A stretch of DNA of 8,151 bases. Origin: Treponemataceae bacterium (GTDB taxonomy: Bacteria; Spirochaetota; Spirochaetia; Treponematales; Treponemataceae). Below, one piece after another: positions 1-6,101 of this stretch (the stretch's first letter is position 1; each line of letters opens with the position of its first letter). The position numbers and the translations under genes are program-made. The notes under the pieces are model-generated. The model made no database searches. It saw only the letters and a program-made list of their open reading frames with translations, and was not told where the DNA came from. Location of the stretch: the NCBI GenBank assembly GCA_024402455.1, contig JAKSTS010000072.1, positions 1-8,151 on the forward strand, in the 5' to 3' direction.

Positions 1-10
1 ACCCTTCATA

Positions 11-25
11 CGACGCAGAGCGTCG
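11..25. other. GC-rich hairpin at left edge
   Basis: A perfect 6-bp inverted repeat, CGACGC / GCGTCG, encloses a 3-nt loop (AGA). It is followed by GGGGTATTGAACCCG, which can form a smaller CGGG/CCCG stem. The run is much richer in GC than its surroundings. No T-tract follows on either strand, so it does not look like an intrinsic terminator. It may be part of an intergenic repeat unit or the 3' region of a gene left of the window. Function is not known. Confidence 0.45.
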
Positions 26-49
26 GGGTATTGAACCCGTCGGCGCGAA

Positions 50-91
50 TAAAAAAAATTGTTCCAACTATTGCCGCGAGGAATAAACCCA
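50..91 (+). repeat. Dispersed intergenic repeat, copy 1
   Basis: An A8 run leads into ATTGTTCCAACTATTGCCGC and GAATAAACCC. Aligned by eye, about 33 of 41 positions match the reverse strand of 4024-4066, and the core also recurs at 1687-1720. Read in frame, this copy gives KKIVPTIAARNKP, close to the peptides readable from the other two copies. No start codon with a ribosome-binding site precedes it, so it is called a repeat and not a gene. This copy is more diverged than the other two. Confidence 0.6.
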
Positions 92-116
92 AAGAAATGG
101 AAAAAATCTGCGGTTC

Positions 117-140
117 CCAAAGGCTGCCGAAAGCCTTTGG
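117..140. other. Perfect 9-bp hairpin
   Basis: CCAAAGGCT and AGCCTTTGG are exact reverse complements around a 6-nt loop (GCCGAA). No T-tract follows on the + strand (TCGTGCCC), so it is not a canonical intrinsic terminator. It lies directly downstream of repeat copy 1 and upstream of the 166-213 palindrome, ahead of the MATE gene promoter candidate. It could be part of a structured RNA or of the 3' tail of an upstream transcript. Function unknown. Confidence 0.5.
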
Positions 141-165
141 TCGTGCCCAAGGAAGAGGTGTTTTT

Positions 166-213
166 AGGAGGAGAAACCATCGGGCTTCGAACTCCGAGAT
201 GGTGTCTCCTCCT
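166..213. other. Long imperfect palindrome, possible structured RNA
   Basis: The outer arms AGGAGGAGA (166-174) and TCTCCTCCT (205-213) are exact reverse complements. Inside them ACCATC (176-181) pairs with GATGGT (198-203), giving about 15 bp with one internal mismatch. A further CGG/CCG pairing and the self-complementary TTCGAA sit at the tip. The T5 run lies on the 5' side (161-165), so neither strand has the usual stem followed by T-tract. The + strand arm resembles a Shine-Dalgarno sequence, but no suitable start codon follows it closely. It may be a structured RNA, a processing site or a mobile-repeat remnant. Confidence 0.5.
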
Positions 214-255
214 AAATAAAGTTCAAATGTTTTTCAAGCATTGTAAAAAACATTA

Positions 256-284
256 TTGACATTTTATTTGTGCTTTAGTAAACC
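256..284 (+). promoter_or_regulatory. Candidate sigma-70 promoter of the MATE gene
   Basis: A perfect -35 box TTGACA (256-261) is followed after 17 bp by TAAACC (279-284), a weak 3-of-6 match to TATAAT. Transcription would begin around 291, next to the ATG at 293, so the mRNA could be nearly leaderless. No Shine-Dalgarno sequence precedes the ATG, which fits. The assignment rests on the -35 box and spacing; the -10 is poor. Confidence 0.4.
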
Positions 285-292
285 ATGGATAT

Positions 293-1648
293 ATGGACAA
301 ATTAAAGCATGCAGGTAACCGTGGTGCATTGCCGATGTTTCAACTGACATTTCCAATTGCCATGGAACAGTTTTTCAGGGTTCTTGTTTCTTCAGTTGAT
401 ACAATGATGTTGAGCTCCTATAGCAATGAGGCTGTTGCTGCAGTAGGTCTTGTTTCTCAATATGCTTTTTTTCTTAATCTGATTTTTTCAGTTATATGCA
501 CGGGCTGTACTATTGTGCTTGCACAGTATATTGGTGCTGCAAAATCAAAAAAAGATTTAAATAGCATTGCACAGGCATGTACATTGATGGTTTTTATTGT
601 TTCTGTGCTGCTTATGCTTCTGGTGTTTTTTGGAACAGCACCATTATTAAACTGTTATGAACTTGAAGATTCTGTAAGAAGTTATGCATGGCAATATTTT
701 ATAATTTATGGCGGAATTTTCTGTTTTTTTAATGCTTTAAGTTTGCTTCAAGGTGCAATTTTAAGAAGTTACGGCTATACGACAGAAGCAATGATTGTTT
801 CAATCGTGGCAAATCTTGTAAACGTTTTGGGCAATGCACTTTCTCTTTATGGCTGGTTTGGGCTTCCTGTTATAGGTGTTCCTGGTGTTGCTGCTGCTTC
901 TGGTTTTGCAATGGTTGTTTCTTGCATAATGTTTGCTGTTTTTATCCGCCGACGGAAAGATGTTGCTTTTTCACTAAAAGGAATCCTTCGTGTTCCGGTT
1001 GAAAGTTTTAAGCTTATTTTAAAAGTTGGTGTGCCGACTGCAGGCGAAAGCCTTTCTTATAATGTAAGCCAGATTGTAATTATGGCAATGATTTCTACAC
1101 TTGGAACTTTTGCCATGTCTGCCCAAGTTTACACAATGACGATTCTGCGGTTTGTTTTTTCTGTTGCAATTGCAATTGGAAGTGCAACACAGATAAAAAC
1201 CGGTTATTATGTCGGTGCAAAGCAAAGCGATGGTGCCTATAAAAAACTGTGGAAATATCAGCTTGCTGCAACATGCTGTTCTGTTTCTTTGATTCTGCTT
1301 GTAAACCTTATCAAAGCACCAATAATCAGAATTTTTACAGATATTGATGATGTTTTTGAACTTGTAAATACTCTTTTGCTTTTTTCAATTTATATTGAAT
1401 TTGGTCGTTCTCTTAATCTTGTTGCAGTTGGCGCCTTAAAAGGTGCTGGAGATGTCAAGTTCCCTGTGCTTTATGGAATATTTTCAAACTGGTGCATTAT
1501 GGTGCTTGGAAGCTATATTCTTGGCATAAAATGCGGGCTTGGTCTTGTCGGGTTCTGGCTTGGCATTGGCACGGACGAAACAACACGCGGAATTGTCATG
1601 CTGATAAGATGGAAAAGCAAACGCTGGCAGAAACATTCTCTCGTATAG
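293..1648 (+). CDS. MATE family efflux transporter
   Basis: This encodes a 451-residue integral membrane protein of the MATE (multidrug and toxin extrusion) family, which exports cationic drugs or metabolites in exchange for Na+ or H+ across the inner membrane. The length is normal and the hydrophobic pattern fits about 12 membrane helices. Family features are visible. The N-terminal region has FPIAMEQFFRVLVSSVDTMM and then NEAVAAVGL. In the middle there is a LQGAILRSYG loop, and a second-half GALKGAGD loop is the counterpart of the inverted repeat. The usual acidic/basic tail is DETTRGIVMLIRWK (428-441). The start at 293 is the most upstream ATG. ATG 335 (Met15) is an alternative, but neither has a clear ribosome-binding site. 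The gene ends in TAG and converges on the EAL gene 180 bp away. The family call is strong; the substrate cannot be told. Confidence 0.93.
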   Translation: MDKLKHAGNRGALPMFQLTFPIAMEQFFRVLVSSVDTMMLSSYSNEAVAAVGLVSQYAFFLNLIFSVICTGCTIVLAQYIGAAKSKKDLNSIAQACTLMVFIVSVLLMLLVFFGTAPLLNCYELEDSVRSYAWQYFIIYGGIFCFFNALSLLQGAILRSYGYTTEAMIVSIVANLVNVLGNALSLYGWFGLPVIGVPGVAAASGFAMVVSCIMFAVFIRRRKDVAFSLKGILRVPVESFKLILKVGVPTAGESLSYNVSQIVIMAMISTLGTFAMSAQVYTMTILRFVFSVAIAIGSATQIKTGYYVGAKQSDGAYKKLWKYQLAATCCSVSLILLVNLIKAPIIRIFTDIDDVFELVNTLLLFSIYIEFGRSLNLVAVGALKGAGDVKFPVLYGIFSNWCIMVLGSYILGIKCGLGLVGFWLGIGTDETTRGIVMLIRWKSKRWQKHSLV

Positions 1649-1686
1649 ACTGCTGCAAGATTATAAAAGAGTCTGCCGAAGTATTT

Positions 1687-1720
1687 AAAAATTGTTTCCA
1701 TTGTTGCCGTAAAGAATGCT
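1687..1720 (+). repeat. Dispersed intergenic repeat, copy 2
   Basis: The core CCATTGTTGCCGTAAAGAAT matches the reverse strand of 4024-4066 at all but one position (T for C), and the preceding AAAAATTG is also shared. Read in frame it gives KIVSIVAVKNAAKLCE, similar to KIEPIVAAKNKPQVCE from the third copy. That frame continues to a TGA near 1774 without a plausible start signal. It fills much of the gap between the MATE and EAL genes. Confidence 0.6.
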
Positions 1721-1760
1721 GCTAAATTATGTGAACAATTTGAAGATTATAAAGGCTGTG

Positions 1761-1779
1761 GTTATTCGCTGTGAATAAC
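1761..1779. other. Small hairpin between convergent genes
   Basis: GTTATTC and GAATAAC form a perfect 7-bp stem around a 5-nt loop (GCTGT). It lies 113 nt past the MATE stop codon. No T-tract follows, so it is at best a weak or factor-dependent 3' structure for the MATE transcript. Confidence 0.35.
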
Positions 1780-1820
1780 TGCGGAACTTTTGCCTTTGCA
1801 TGAAAATAACAGATATATAC

Positions 1821-1846
1821 AAAAAGCATCAGCAAAGTTTTTGCTG
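1821..1846 (-). terminator. Intrinsic terminator overlapping the EAL gene stop
   Basis: On the minus strand CAGCAAA-AAC-TTTGCTG forms a 7-bp stem with a 3-nt loop, followed by ATGCTTTTTG. The right arm contains the TGA stop of the EAL gene, so the last codons double as the terminator stem. On the plus strand the same stem is followed by GTTTTCT, so it could also act weakly on transcripts from the convergent MATE gene. Confidence 0.6.
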
Positions 1847-3808
1847 GTTTTCTAAAAACTGTGAAAAGTCTTTAATACCCATAGGACGTGCGTAATAAAA
1901 GCCCTGAATATAATCACATTTCAACATTTTCAGCAGGTCAGAAAGTTCCTTTGTTTCAACACCTTCTGCAAGAACAAGTGTGTCGCCTGTTTCTTTCAGC
2001 ATTGAAATATGATGTTTGACCATAAGCCGTTTTGATTCATTTGTTTCAATTTCTGTAATAAGGCTTTTGTCGAATTTGATTTCAGAATATTTATACTGCA
2101 TCATTCGTGCGGTGTTTGAATAGCCTGTTCCATAATCGTCAAGTGCAAGTTCTATTCCATGATTATGAAACTGATTCATTACAGAAACAAGAAGCTTTTC
2201 GTTTTTTGCAATCATAGATTCTGTAATTTCAAATCTGAAAATGTCGTGTGGCAATCCAACTGAGTCTATGATAGAAATCAGTTTTTCAACAATATTATCC
2301 TGCATGCATTGGATTGTTGAAATATTTATATTTATTTTTTCAAAACCTTTCTGCGTTATCTGTGTATTTTTTATAAATTGACATGTCTTTTTTAAGACAA
2401 TTTCTCCAATTTTTACAATATCTCCATTTAATTCTGCCTGTGGAATGAACTTTGTTGGTGGAATGAATTGTCCTTTTTTGTCTTTTAACCTGATAAGTGC
2501 TTCGCCGCTTGTAAATATGTTTTTGTTTAAGTCGTAAATTGGCTGAATGAAAACTTCAAAATCTTCTGTCTGTATGGCTTCTTTTACTCTGTTCTGTATG
2601 GTAACAAATTCAAAATAATCTTTTTCCATTTTCTCTGTAATGACAAGTTCCATATTGTCATTTATGTATTCCTGGCTGAAAATGAAACGCAGAAAATTCA
2701 AGAAATCATCAATGTTCTTGTTGTCTGTCATTTTAAAGACATTCATTTTTTTATAGTCTTCAATTATAAAAAACTGCACTTTAAACGGATATTCGTTTGC
2801 AAGCGTTGCTTTGTTATTTTCTAAAGAAATAGGTGCTGTGTATGAATCTTTAAGCAGGTTTAGTTTTGTCTTTAATTCATCTTTTGTATTGCAGAAATAA
2901 ACATAACTGTCGCTGAACAGCGAATAAAATGAATTGTCATTGCAAAGTTTCATTATGCTGAAAACGTAATCGTGCAGATATTTATTTACTTTTTCTATGC
3001 CAAACTGATCAATAAGTTCTTCAAGATTTTGAATGTGCAGAATTAAAAAATAATGTTCTTTTGCTGTAAGTGTGGACAAATCGTTAAATCTGTCAATAAA
3101 AGCTTCTACGTTAAAAATCTTCAATTTTGAATCTATGAAACGTGAAGGATTCCGGATTGATAGATAAATTAAAAGAACAGAAATTGAAACTGCAAAGCCT
3201 GTCGCAAAAAGTTTTGGAAATGCAGCCTGTATGGCGTAGCTGAAGATTGCAAGTATTGTATATGAAAGGCAGATGATGATTTGAGATTTTGTAAACTGCT
3301 CTTTTTTATATAAAAGAAAAAAGAAACCGAAAGCTGTATAAAGTGCTGCCAGAATATAAAGAAAATTCCACCATTCACCATGATGATAAGTTCCGTCTTG
3401 TAAAAAGTACATGAGCTTGTGATGAAATGGAGAAGTGCAGATAACTATAAATTCAATTATTGCCGGTGTAAAAAGAAGTGCAAGTTTTATCTTGTTAAGT
3501 CTTTTTCGTGTTGTCGTCATTGCGATAAGAAAAAGACAATATACGGAAGGCTGCGAATTGACTGCAAGAATATGGATTACAGCCAGAAAATTATTGAAAC
3601 CTGCTAAACTGGGCGGCAGATATGTTTCTGCAAAAACTGTTACTATATTTAAAACTTGTGCAATAAAAACATTGATTGTAAGAATAAGATAAATCTTTGC
3701 GCGCCATGTTTTGTCATGTTTCAGGCAAAGAATTGTAACAATAAGAAGCAAATCAACTATAATGCCACAAATATCAAAATCTATATTATAGGAAATATTT
3801 TTAAGCAT
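1829..3808 (-). CDS. Membrane c-di-GMP phosphodiesterase: 7TM sensor, degenerate GGDEF, EAL
   Basis: A 659-residue signalling protein predicted to hydrolyse cyclic di-GMP to pGpG at the inner membrane. About seven hydrophobic segments lie between residues 12 and 217, resembling 7TM sensor regions of other bacterial signalling proteins. Residues about 225-400 fit a GGDEF fold, but the signature is replaced by FSDSYVYF (298-305), so cyclase activity is not expected. The EAL domain spans about 405-655. It keeps E436-A-L, N495, E527 and E530 (FEITES), D557-D558 (LDDYGTGYS), K578, E615 (AEGVE) and Q635 (QGFYYARP). These correspond to the metal-binding and catalytic set of active EAL enzymes. The ATG at 3808 lacks a Shine-Dalgarno sequence. 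The gene stands alone, with terminators on both sides. Its ligand is unknown. Active-enzyme status is inferred from residues only. Confidence 0.93.
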   Translation of the reverse strand: MLKNISYNIDFDICGIIVDLLLIVTILCLKHDKTWRAKIYLILTINVFIAQVLNIVTVFAETYLPPSLAGFNNFLAVIHILAVNSQPSVYCLFLIAMTTTRKRLNKIKLALLFTPAIIEFIVICTSPFHHKLMYFLQDGTYHHGEWWNFLYILAALYTAFGFFFLLYKKEQFTKSQIIICLSYTILAIFSYAIQAAFPKLFATGFAVSISVLLIYLSIRNPSRFIDSKLKIFNVEAFIDRFNDLSTLTAKEHYFLILHIQNLEELIDQFGIEKVNKYLHDYVFSIMKLCNDNSFYSLFSDSYVYFCNTKDELKTKLNLLKDSYTAPISLENNKATLANEYPFKVQFFIIEDYKKMNVFKMTDNKNIDDFLNFLRFIFSQEYINDNMELVITEKMEKDYFEFVTIQNRVKEAIQTEDFEVFIQPIYDLNKNIFTSGEALIRLKDKKGQFIPPTKFIPQAELNGDIVKIGEIVLKKTCQFIKNTQITQKGFEKININISTIQCMQDNIVEKLISIIDSVGLPHDIFRFEITESMIAKNEKLLVSVMNQFHNHGIELALDDYGTGYSNTARMMQYKYSEIKFDKSLITEIETNESKRLMVKHHISMLKETGDTLVLAEGVETKELSDLLKMLKCDYIQGFYYARPMGIKDFSQFLENQQKLC

Positions 3809-3815
3809 AGAAAAT

Positions 3816-3843
3816 ATTTTACCATAACTTGCAGAAAATGCAA
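3816..3843 (-). promoter_or_regulatory. Candidate promoter of the EAL gene
   Basis: On the minus strand, TTGCAT (3838-3843) is followed after 16 bp by TAAAAT (3816-3821), good matches to sigma-70 -35 and -10 boxes. Transcription would start at about 3809-3810, one or two bases before the ATG at 3808. This would give a leaderless mRNA, in keeping with the absence of a Shine-Dalgarno sequence. Confidence 0.45.
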
Positions 3844-3926
3844 TTTTTTTAATTATTTAGGTGCTTTCTTTGTGTGCAGAGCTTACTATTCTGCTGCCTG
3901 CATAGATGTTTATTAAATAGCCTGAA

Positions 3927-3950
3927 GTTTGAGTTTTAGAAAACTCAAAC
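3927..3950. repeat. Perfect 11-bp inverted repeat upstream of the EAL gene
   Basis: GTTTGAGTTTT and AAAACTCAAAC are exact reverse complements around a 2-nt centre (AG). The element lies 84 bp upstream of the -35 candidate of the EAL gene. There is no T-tract after it on the minus strand, and only ACTTTATAATTC follows on the plus strand. It could be an operator, an mRNA processing site or a weak terminator; the sequence does not decide. Confidence 0.5.
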
Positions 3951-4023
3951 AAACTTTATAATTCTTTTTAGGGGAGAACAGAACCTCTGCTTCGGCGTTT
4001 TCGCAAAGTTTTATTCACATACT

Positions 4024-4066
4024 TGGGGCTTATTCTTTGCGGCAACAATGGGTTCAATTTTTTTTA
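4024..4066 (-). repeat. Dispersed intergenic repeat, copy 3
   Basis: The minus strand reads TAAAAAAAATTGAACCCATTG followed by TTGCCGCAAAGAATAAGCCCC. It shares the A8-TTG lead-in with copy 1 (50-91) and the CCATTGTTGCCG-AAAGAAT core with copy 2 (1687-1720). The in-frame peptide is KKIEPIVAAKNKPQVCE followed by TAA. A frame leading into it is interrupted shortly upstream by a stop, and no ribosome-binding site is seen. Confidence 0.6.
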
Positions 4067-4190
4067 GCTGTTTCAAGCCAATATTTGTACATATTTTTTA
4101 CTATGTTCTTCGCTTCATAAGTTTTTTTGAAATTTTCACTTGTTTTTCTGTTATGAAAATCAAATCTGTATGACGGCCATATAAAATTTA

Positions 4191-4213
4191 CAAAAAAACT
4201 CGAAAATTCGAGC
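4191..4213 (-). terminator. Intrinsic terminator of the moxR/VWA operon
   Basis: On the minus strand CTCGAA-TT-TTCGAG forms a 6-bp stem and is followed at once by seven T residues and a G. It sits 16 nt past the stop codon of the 197-residue gene, which fits the end of a three-gene transcript. The stem has only three GC pairs, but stem plus T-tract is canonical. Confidence 0.7.
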
Positions 4214-4228
4214 TAATTAAAAAATCTG

Positions 4229-4822
4229 CTAAATCTTAAGGTTTTCAAGTTCTTTATAAAAGCTGTCAATGCTTAATGTGCATTCTGTCTTTTTATCTTT
4301 AGTCTGAATTTTTAACAGAAATGCATCTGCTTTTGGTTCAATACTCCACACGATGTTTTTATCAAAGGCAAATTTTTTTGAAACTGCTGCATTAATAAAT
4401 TCAAATGCAACTTTCATCTGCTTTTTGTTATGCAGAGTCTGTTCCTTTTTTTGGTTCAATGCTGCAATGTATTCATCTTTTTTAGATAAAAATTCCTGAA
4501 TTTCAGGAAAAGGGTTGTAAGGAAATTTTGCATCTGCAATTTTAACATAATCTCCGCCGTCAAATTGCAAAAGCGTTGCTTTTATAGAAGACTGAATGAA
4601 AAGCCTTAGTTTAACTGTTGGTGTAATTTCAACTTCAAATATGCAGTAACTCGAAGAAAAATCTGTTGAAATTTTTAAATCAGGGTTACGGTTTTTAAAA
4701 TCGTCAAATGCGTTTTTGCAGTTTGAAAATTCCAGTTTTTCTGCACCGGCTCTTACCATGTTCTTATGCTGAACATTTACAAAAAGCTCTTTCCAGAAAT
4801 CTGATTCAACATCATCGTACAT
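4229..4822 (-). CDS. Hypothetical protein, third gene of moxR/VWA operon
   Basis: A 197-residue protein that I do not recognise. It has no signal peptide or membrane segment and is rich in Lys, Glu and Phe, so it is probably cytoplasmic. Alternating hydrophobic stretches such as YCIFEVEITPTVKLRLFIQ (59-77) and DAFLLKIQ (166-173) suggest beta-strands. A charged, probably helical stretch at about 107-145 separates the two halves. The ATG at 4822 has the best ribosome-binding site in the window: AAAGGAGA, 5 nt upstream. It starts 55 nt after the VWA gene ends, on the same strand and before a shared terminator, so it is probably co-transcribed. Context suggests an accessory subunit or client of the ATPase/VWA pair; that is inference. 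Confidence 0.85.
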   Translation of the reverse strand: MYDDVESDFWKELFVNVQHKNMVRAGAEKLEFSNCKNAFDDFKNRNPDLKISTDFSSSYCIFEVEITPTVKLRLFIQSSIKATLLQFDGGDYVKIADAKFPYNPFPEIQEFLSKKDEYIAALNQKKEQTLHNKKQMKVAFEFINAAVSKKFAFDKNIVWSIEPKADAFLLKIQTKDKKTECTLSIDSFYKELENLKI

Positions 4823-4827
4823 CGTTT

Positions 4828-4835
4828 TCTCCTTT
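4828..4835 (-). promoter_or_regulatory. Strong ribosome-binding site
   Basis: The minus strand reads AAAGGAGA 5 nt before the ATG at 4822 and fixes the start of the 197-residue protein. The upstream VWA gene has no comparable site, so the two genes probably differ in translation rate or depend on coupling differently. Confidence 0.7.
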
Positions 4836-4877
4836 AAAAATACCGTGTTTCAGGCTGTTCCGGTTCTGTAAAACAAC

Positions 4878-6095
4878 TTAAAACGGAAGATATGTTACCT
4901 TGCATTTTGCAAGATTTTCAATTATCTGTCTGTTTTTTTCATATTGAATTTTGCTGTCTAAAATCCATAAAATGCTTTTGCCGTCTGATTTTATGCATGG
5001 ACATTCTCCTTCGCCGTCTGTAAATAAAATCATGCCGCTATATTCGCTTTTGTTTTCTTCAAAAAAATCAACAGGAATTTGAAAATTAGTTCCGCCGCGT
5101 CCTGCAATTTCTTTTAAGTTTACTTTTTTTGAAAATGGAATAGGTTCTGTAGTCCTTAAATTGTCGTCAAAAAAAATCAGGTCAATCTTTTCGATTAGTC
5201 CCAAAAAGAAAAAGTTTTTTATTGCGTGTGTAAAATGGTCAAAGCTTTCATCGCTGATTGAGCCTGAAACATCGACAGCAATTAAAATATTTGCCTTGCG
5301 TTCATAGCGGCTGCCCATAGCTTTAAAACCGTAGCGGCGGCTTGGGCGCATTCTTGTAAGTTTTCTGTTTGCACTTACAATATTCTGCCGGAACTGCGTT
5401 AATGCACGGCGATAGTCAAAAGAAAAATCTGTACTTTCTTTGATTGCACGTGAAAGACCGCCGCCTAAGCCGTTGTCGTTTTCATTTTCGTCAAAGTTTT
5501 TTATGTCGTTTTCGATTTCGTCAAGCGCATTTTCGTCTTCCTGCCAGAGTTCAGAGATTTCTTCAAAAGTTTCAAAGCCGTCAACGTCTGTGCTGCCGGC
5601 GTTTTCGCCGCCTTTTGCAGAATAAACTATGTCAAAAATGAATTTGTACCACTGTTCAAAATTCATCTGCGGAAACGTGGCATAAGGACCGCATTTTTGT
5701 TTTAAATATTGAACGCCACTTAGATTGTTCAGAACTTCTGCTTTGGGCGATTTTGGATTTTTTTTAATTTCGTTTTGCTGAACCTGCGCAATTACGGCGT
5801 CGCTTGCCAAAAGCAGAACGGCAGGCTTTGCATGATAAGGCTGGCGCTGATATGGATGACCGAGAACAATTCTTGTAATTTCAACTTGCAGAAGTTCGTC
5901 TAAAACTGCATCGTCAGTTTTTTCAAGTAGTGCAGGATTAAATTCAATTCTGCGCTTTCCAACTCTAAAAGGATTTTTTAAATTTTCATTTTCTACGACT
6001 GAATGATTGCAGCTTATTGAAAAGAAAAGCGGCTTTGTATAAAACCATGAAGAGAAAATATTTAAAATCCGTTTTTGAGTTCTGCTGCAATTCAT
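4878..6095 (-). CDS. DUF2201-like VWA protein, metallopeptidase-like N-terminus
   Basis: A 405-residue cytoplasmic protein of the putative metallopeptidase/VWA-like family often encoded beside MoxR ATPases. The C-terminal VWA-like domain (about 265-405) has the MIDAS residues DVSGS (275-279), T336 in GRGGTNF, and D360 in FTDGEGECP, plus the family-typical ILWILD strand (375-380). The N-terminal domain (about 1-110) has the FNP element and ends in VLGH, but VEITR (71-75) stands where relatives have HExxH, so zinc peptidase activity looks lost. The middle (about 165-215) is acidic and low in complexity, a likely flexible linker. The ATG at 6095 lies 6 nt past the moxR stop with no clear Shine-Dalgarno sequence, which suggests translational coupling. 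The probable role is substrate or adaptor binding for the ATPase. Confidence 0.88.
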   Translation of the reverse strand: MNCSRTQKRILNIFSSWFYTKPLFFSISCNHSVVENENLKNPFRVGKRRIEFNPALLEKTDDAVLDELLQVEITRIVLGHPYQRQPYHAKPAVLLLASDAVIAQVQQNEIKKNPKSPKAEVLNNLSGVQYLKQKCGPYATFPQMNFEQWYKFIFDIVYSAKGGENAGSTDVDGFETFEEISELWQEDENALDEIENDIKNFDENENDNGLGGGLSRAIKESTDFSFDYRRALTQFRQNIVSANRKLTRMRPSRRYGFKAMGSRYERKANILIAVDVSGSISDESFDHFTHAIKNFFFLGLIEKIDLIFFDDNLRTTEPIPFSKKVNLKEIAGRGGTNFQIPVDFFEENKSEYSGMILFTDGEGECPCIKSDGKSILWILDSKIQYEKNRQIIENLAKCKVTYLPF

Positions 6096-6101
6096 TATAA
6101 A

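Larger units (their letters stand above)
3844..4190. other. AT-rich intergenic stretch without a gene
   Basis: No open frame here has a convincing start or recognisable product. Short frames on both strands are broken by stops. The stretch contains the perfect inverted repeat at 3927-3950, repeat copy 3 at 4024-4066, and a TTTTTAGGGGAGAAC run (about 3966-3980) that resembles TTTTTAGGAGGAGAA at 161-175. That likeness hints that the 50-213 region and this one share a longer, decayed element. Between 4067 and 4190 I see only AT-rich sequence. Confidence 0.5.

Noticed and set aside
166..213. tRNA or tRNA-like remnant (TTCGAA loop, GC-rich acceptor-like arms)
   Set aside because: It is only 48 nt, lacks D and anticodon arms, and the TTCGAA is simply the centre of a palindrome.
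31..259. Two overlapping + strand open frames of about 62-66 codons
   Set aside because: Both run through the two hairpins and the repeat copy, have no ribosome-binding site and resemble no protein that I know. They are better explained as repeat sequence.
3966..4140. Remnant of a small protein gene on either strand
   Set aside because: Short frames exist, but stops break them and no family is recognisable. Only the repeat copy within can be supported.
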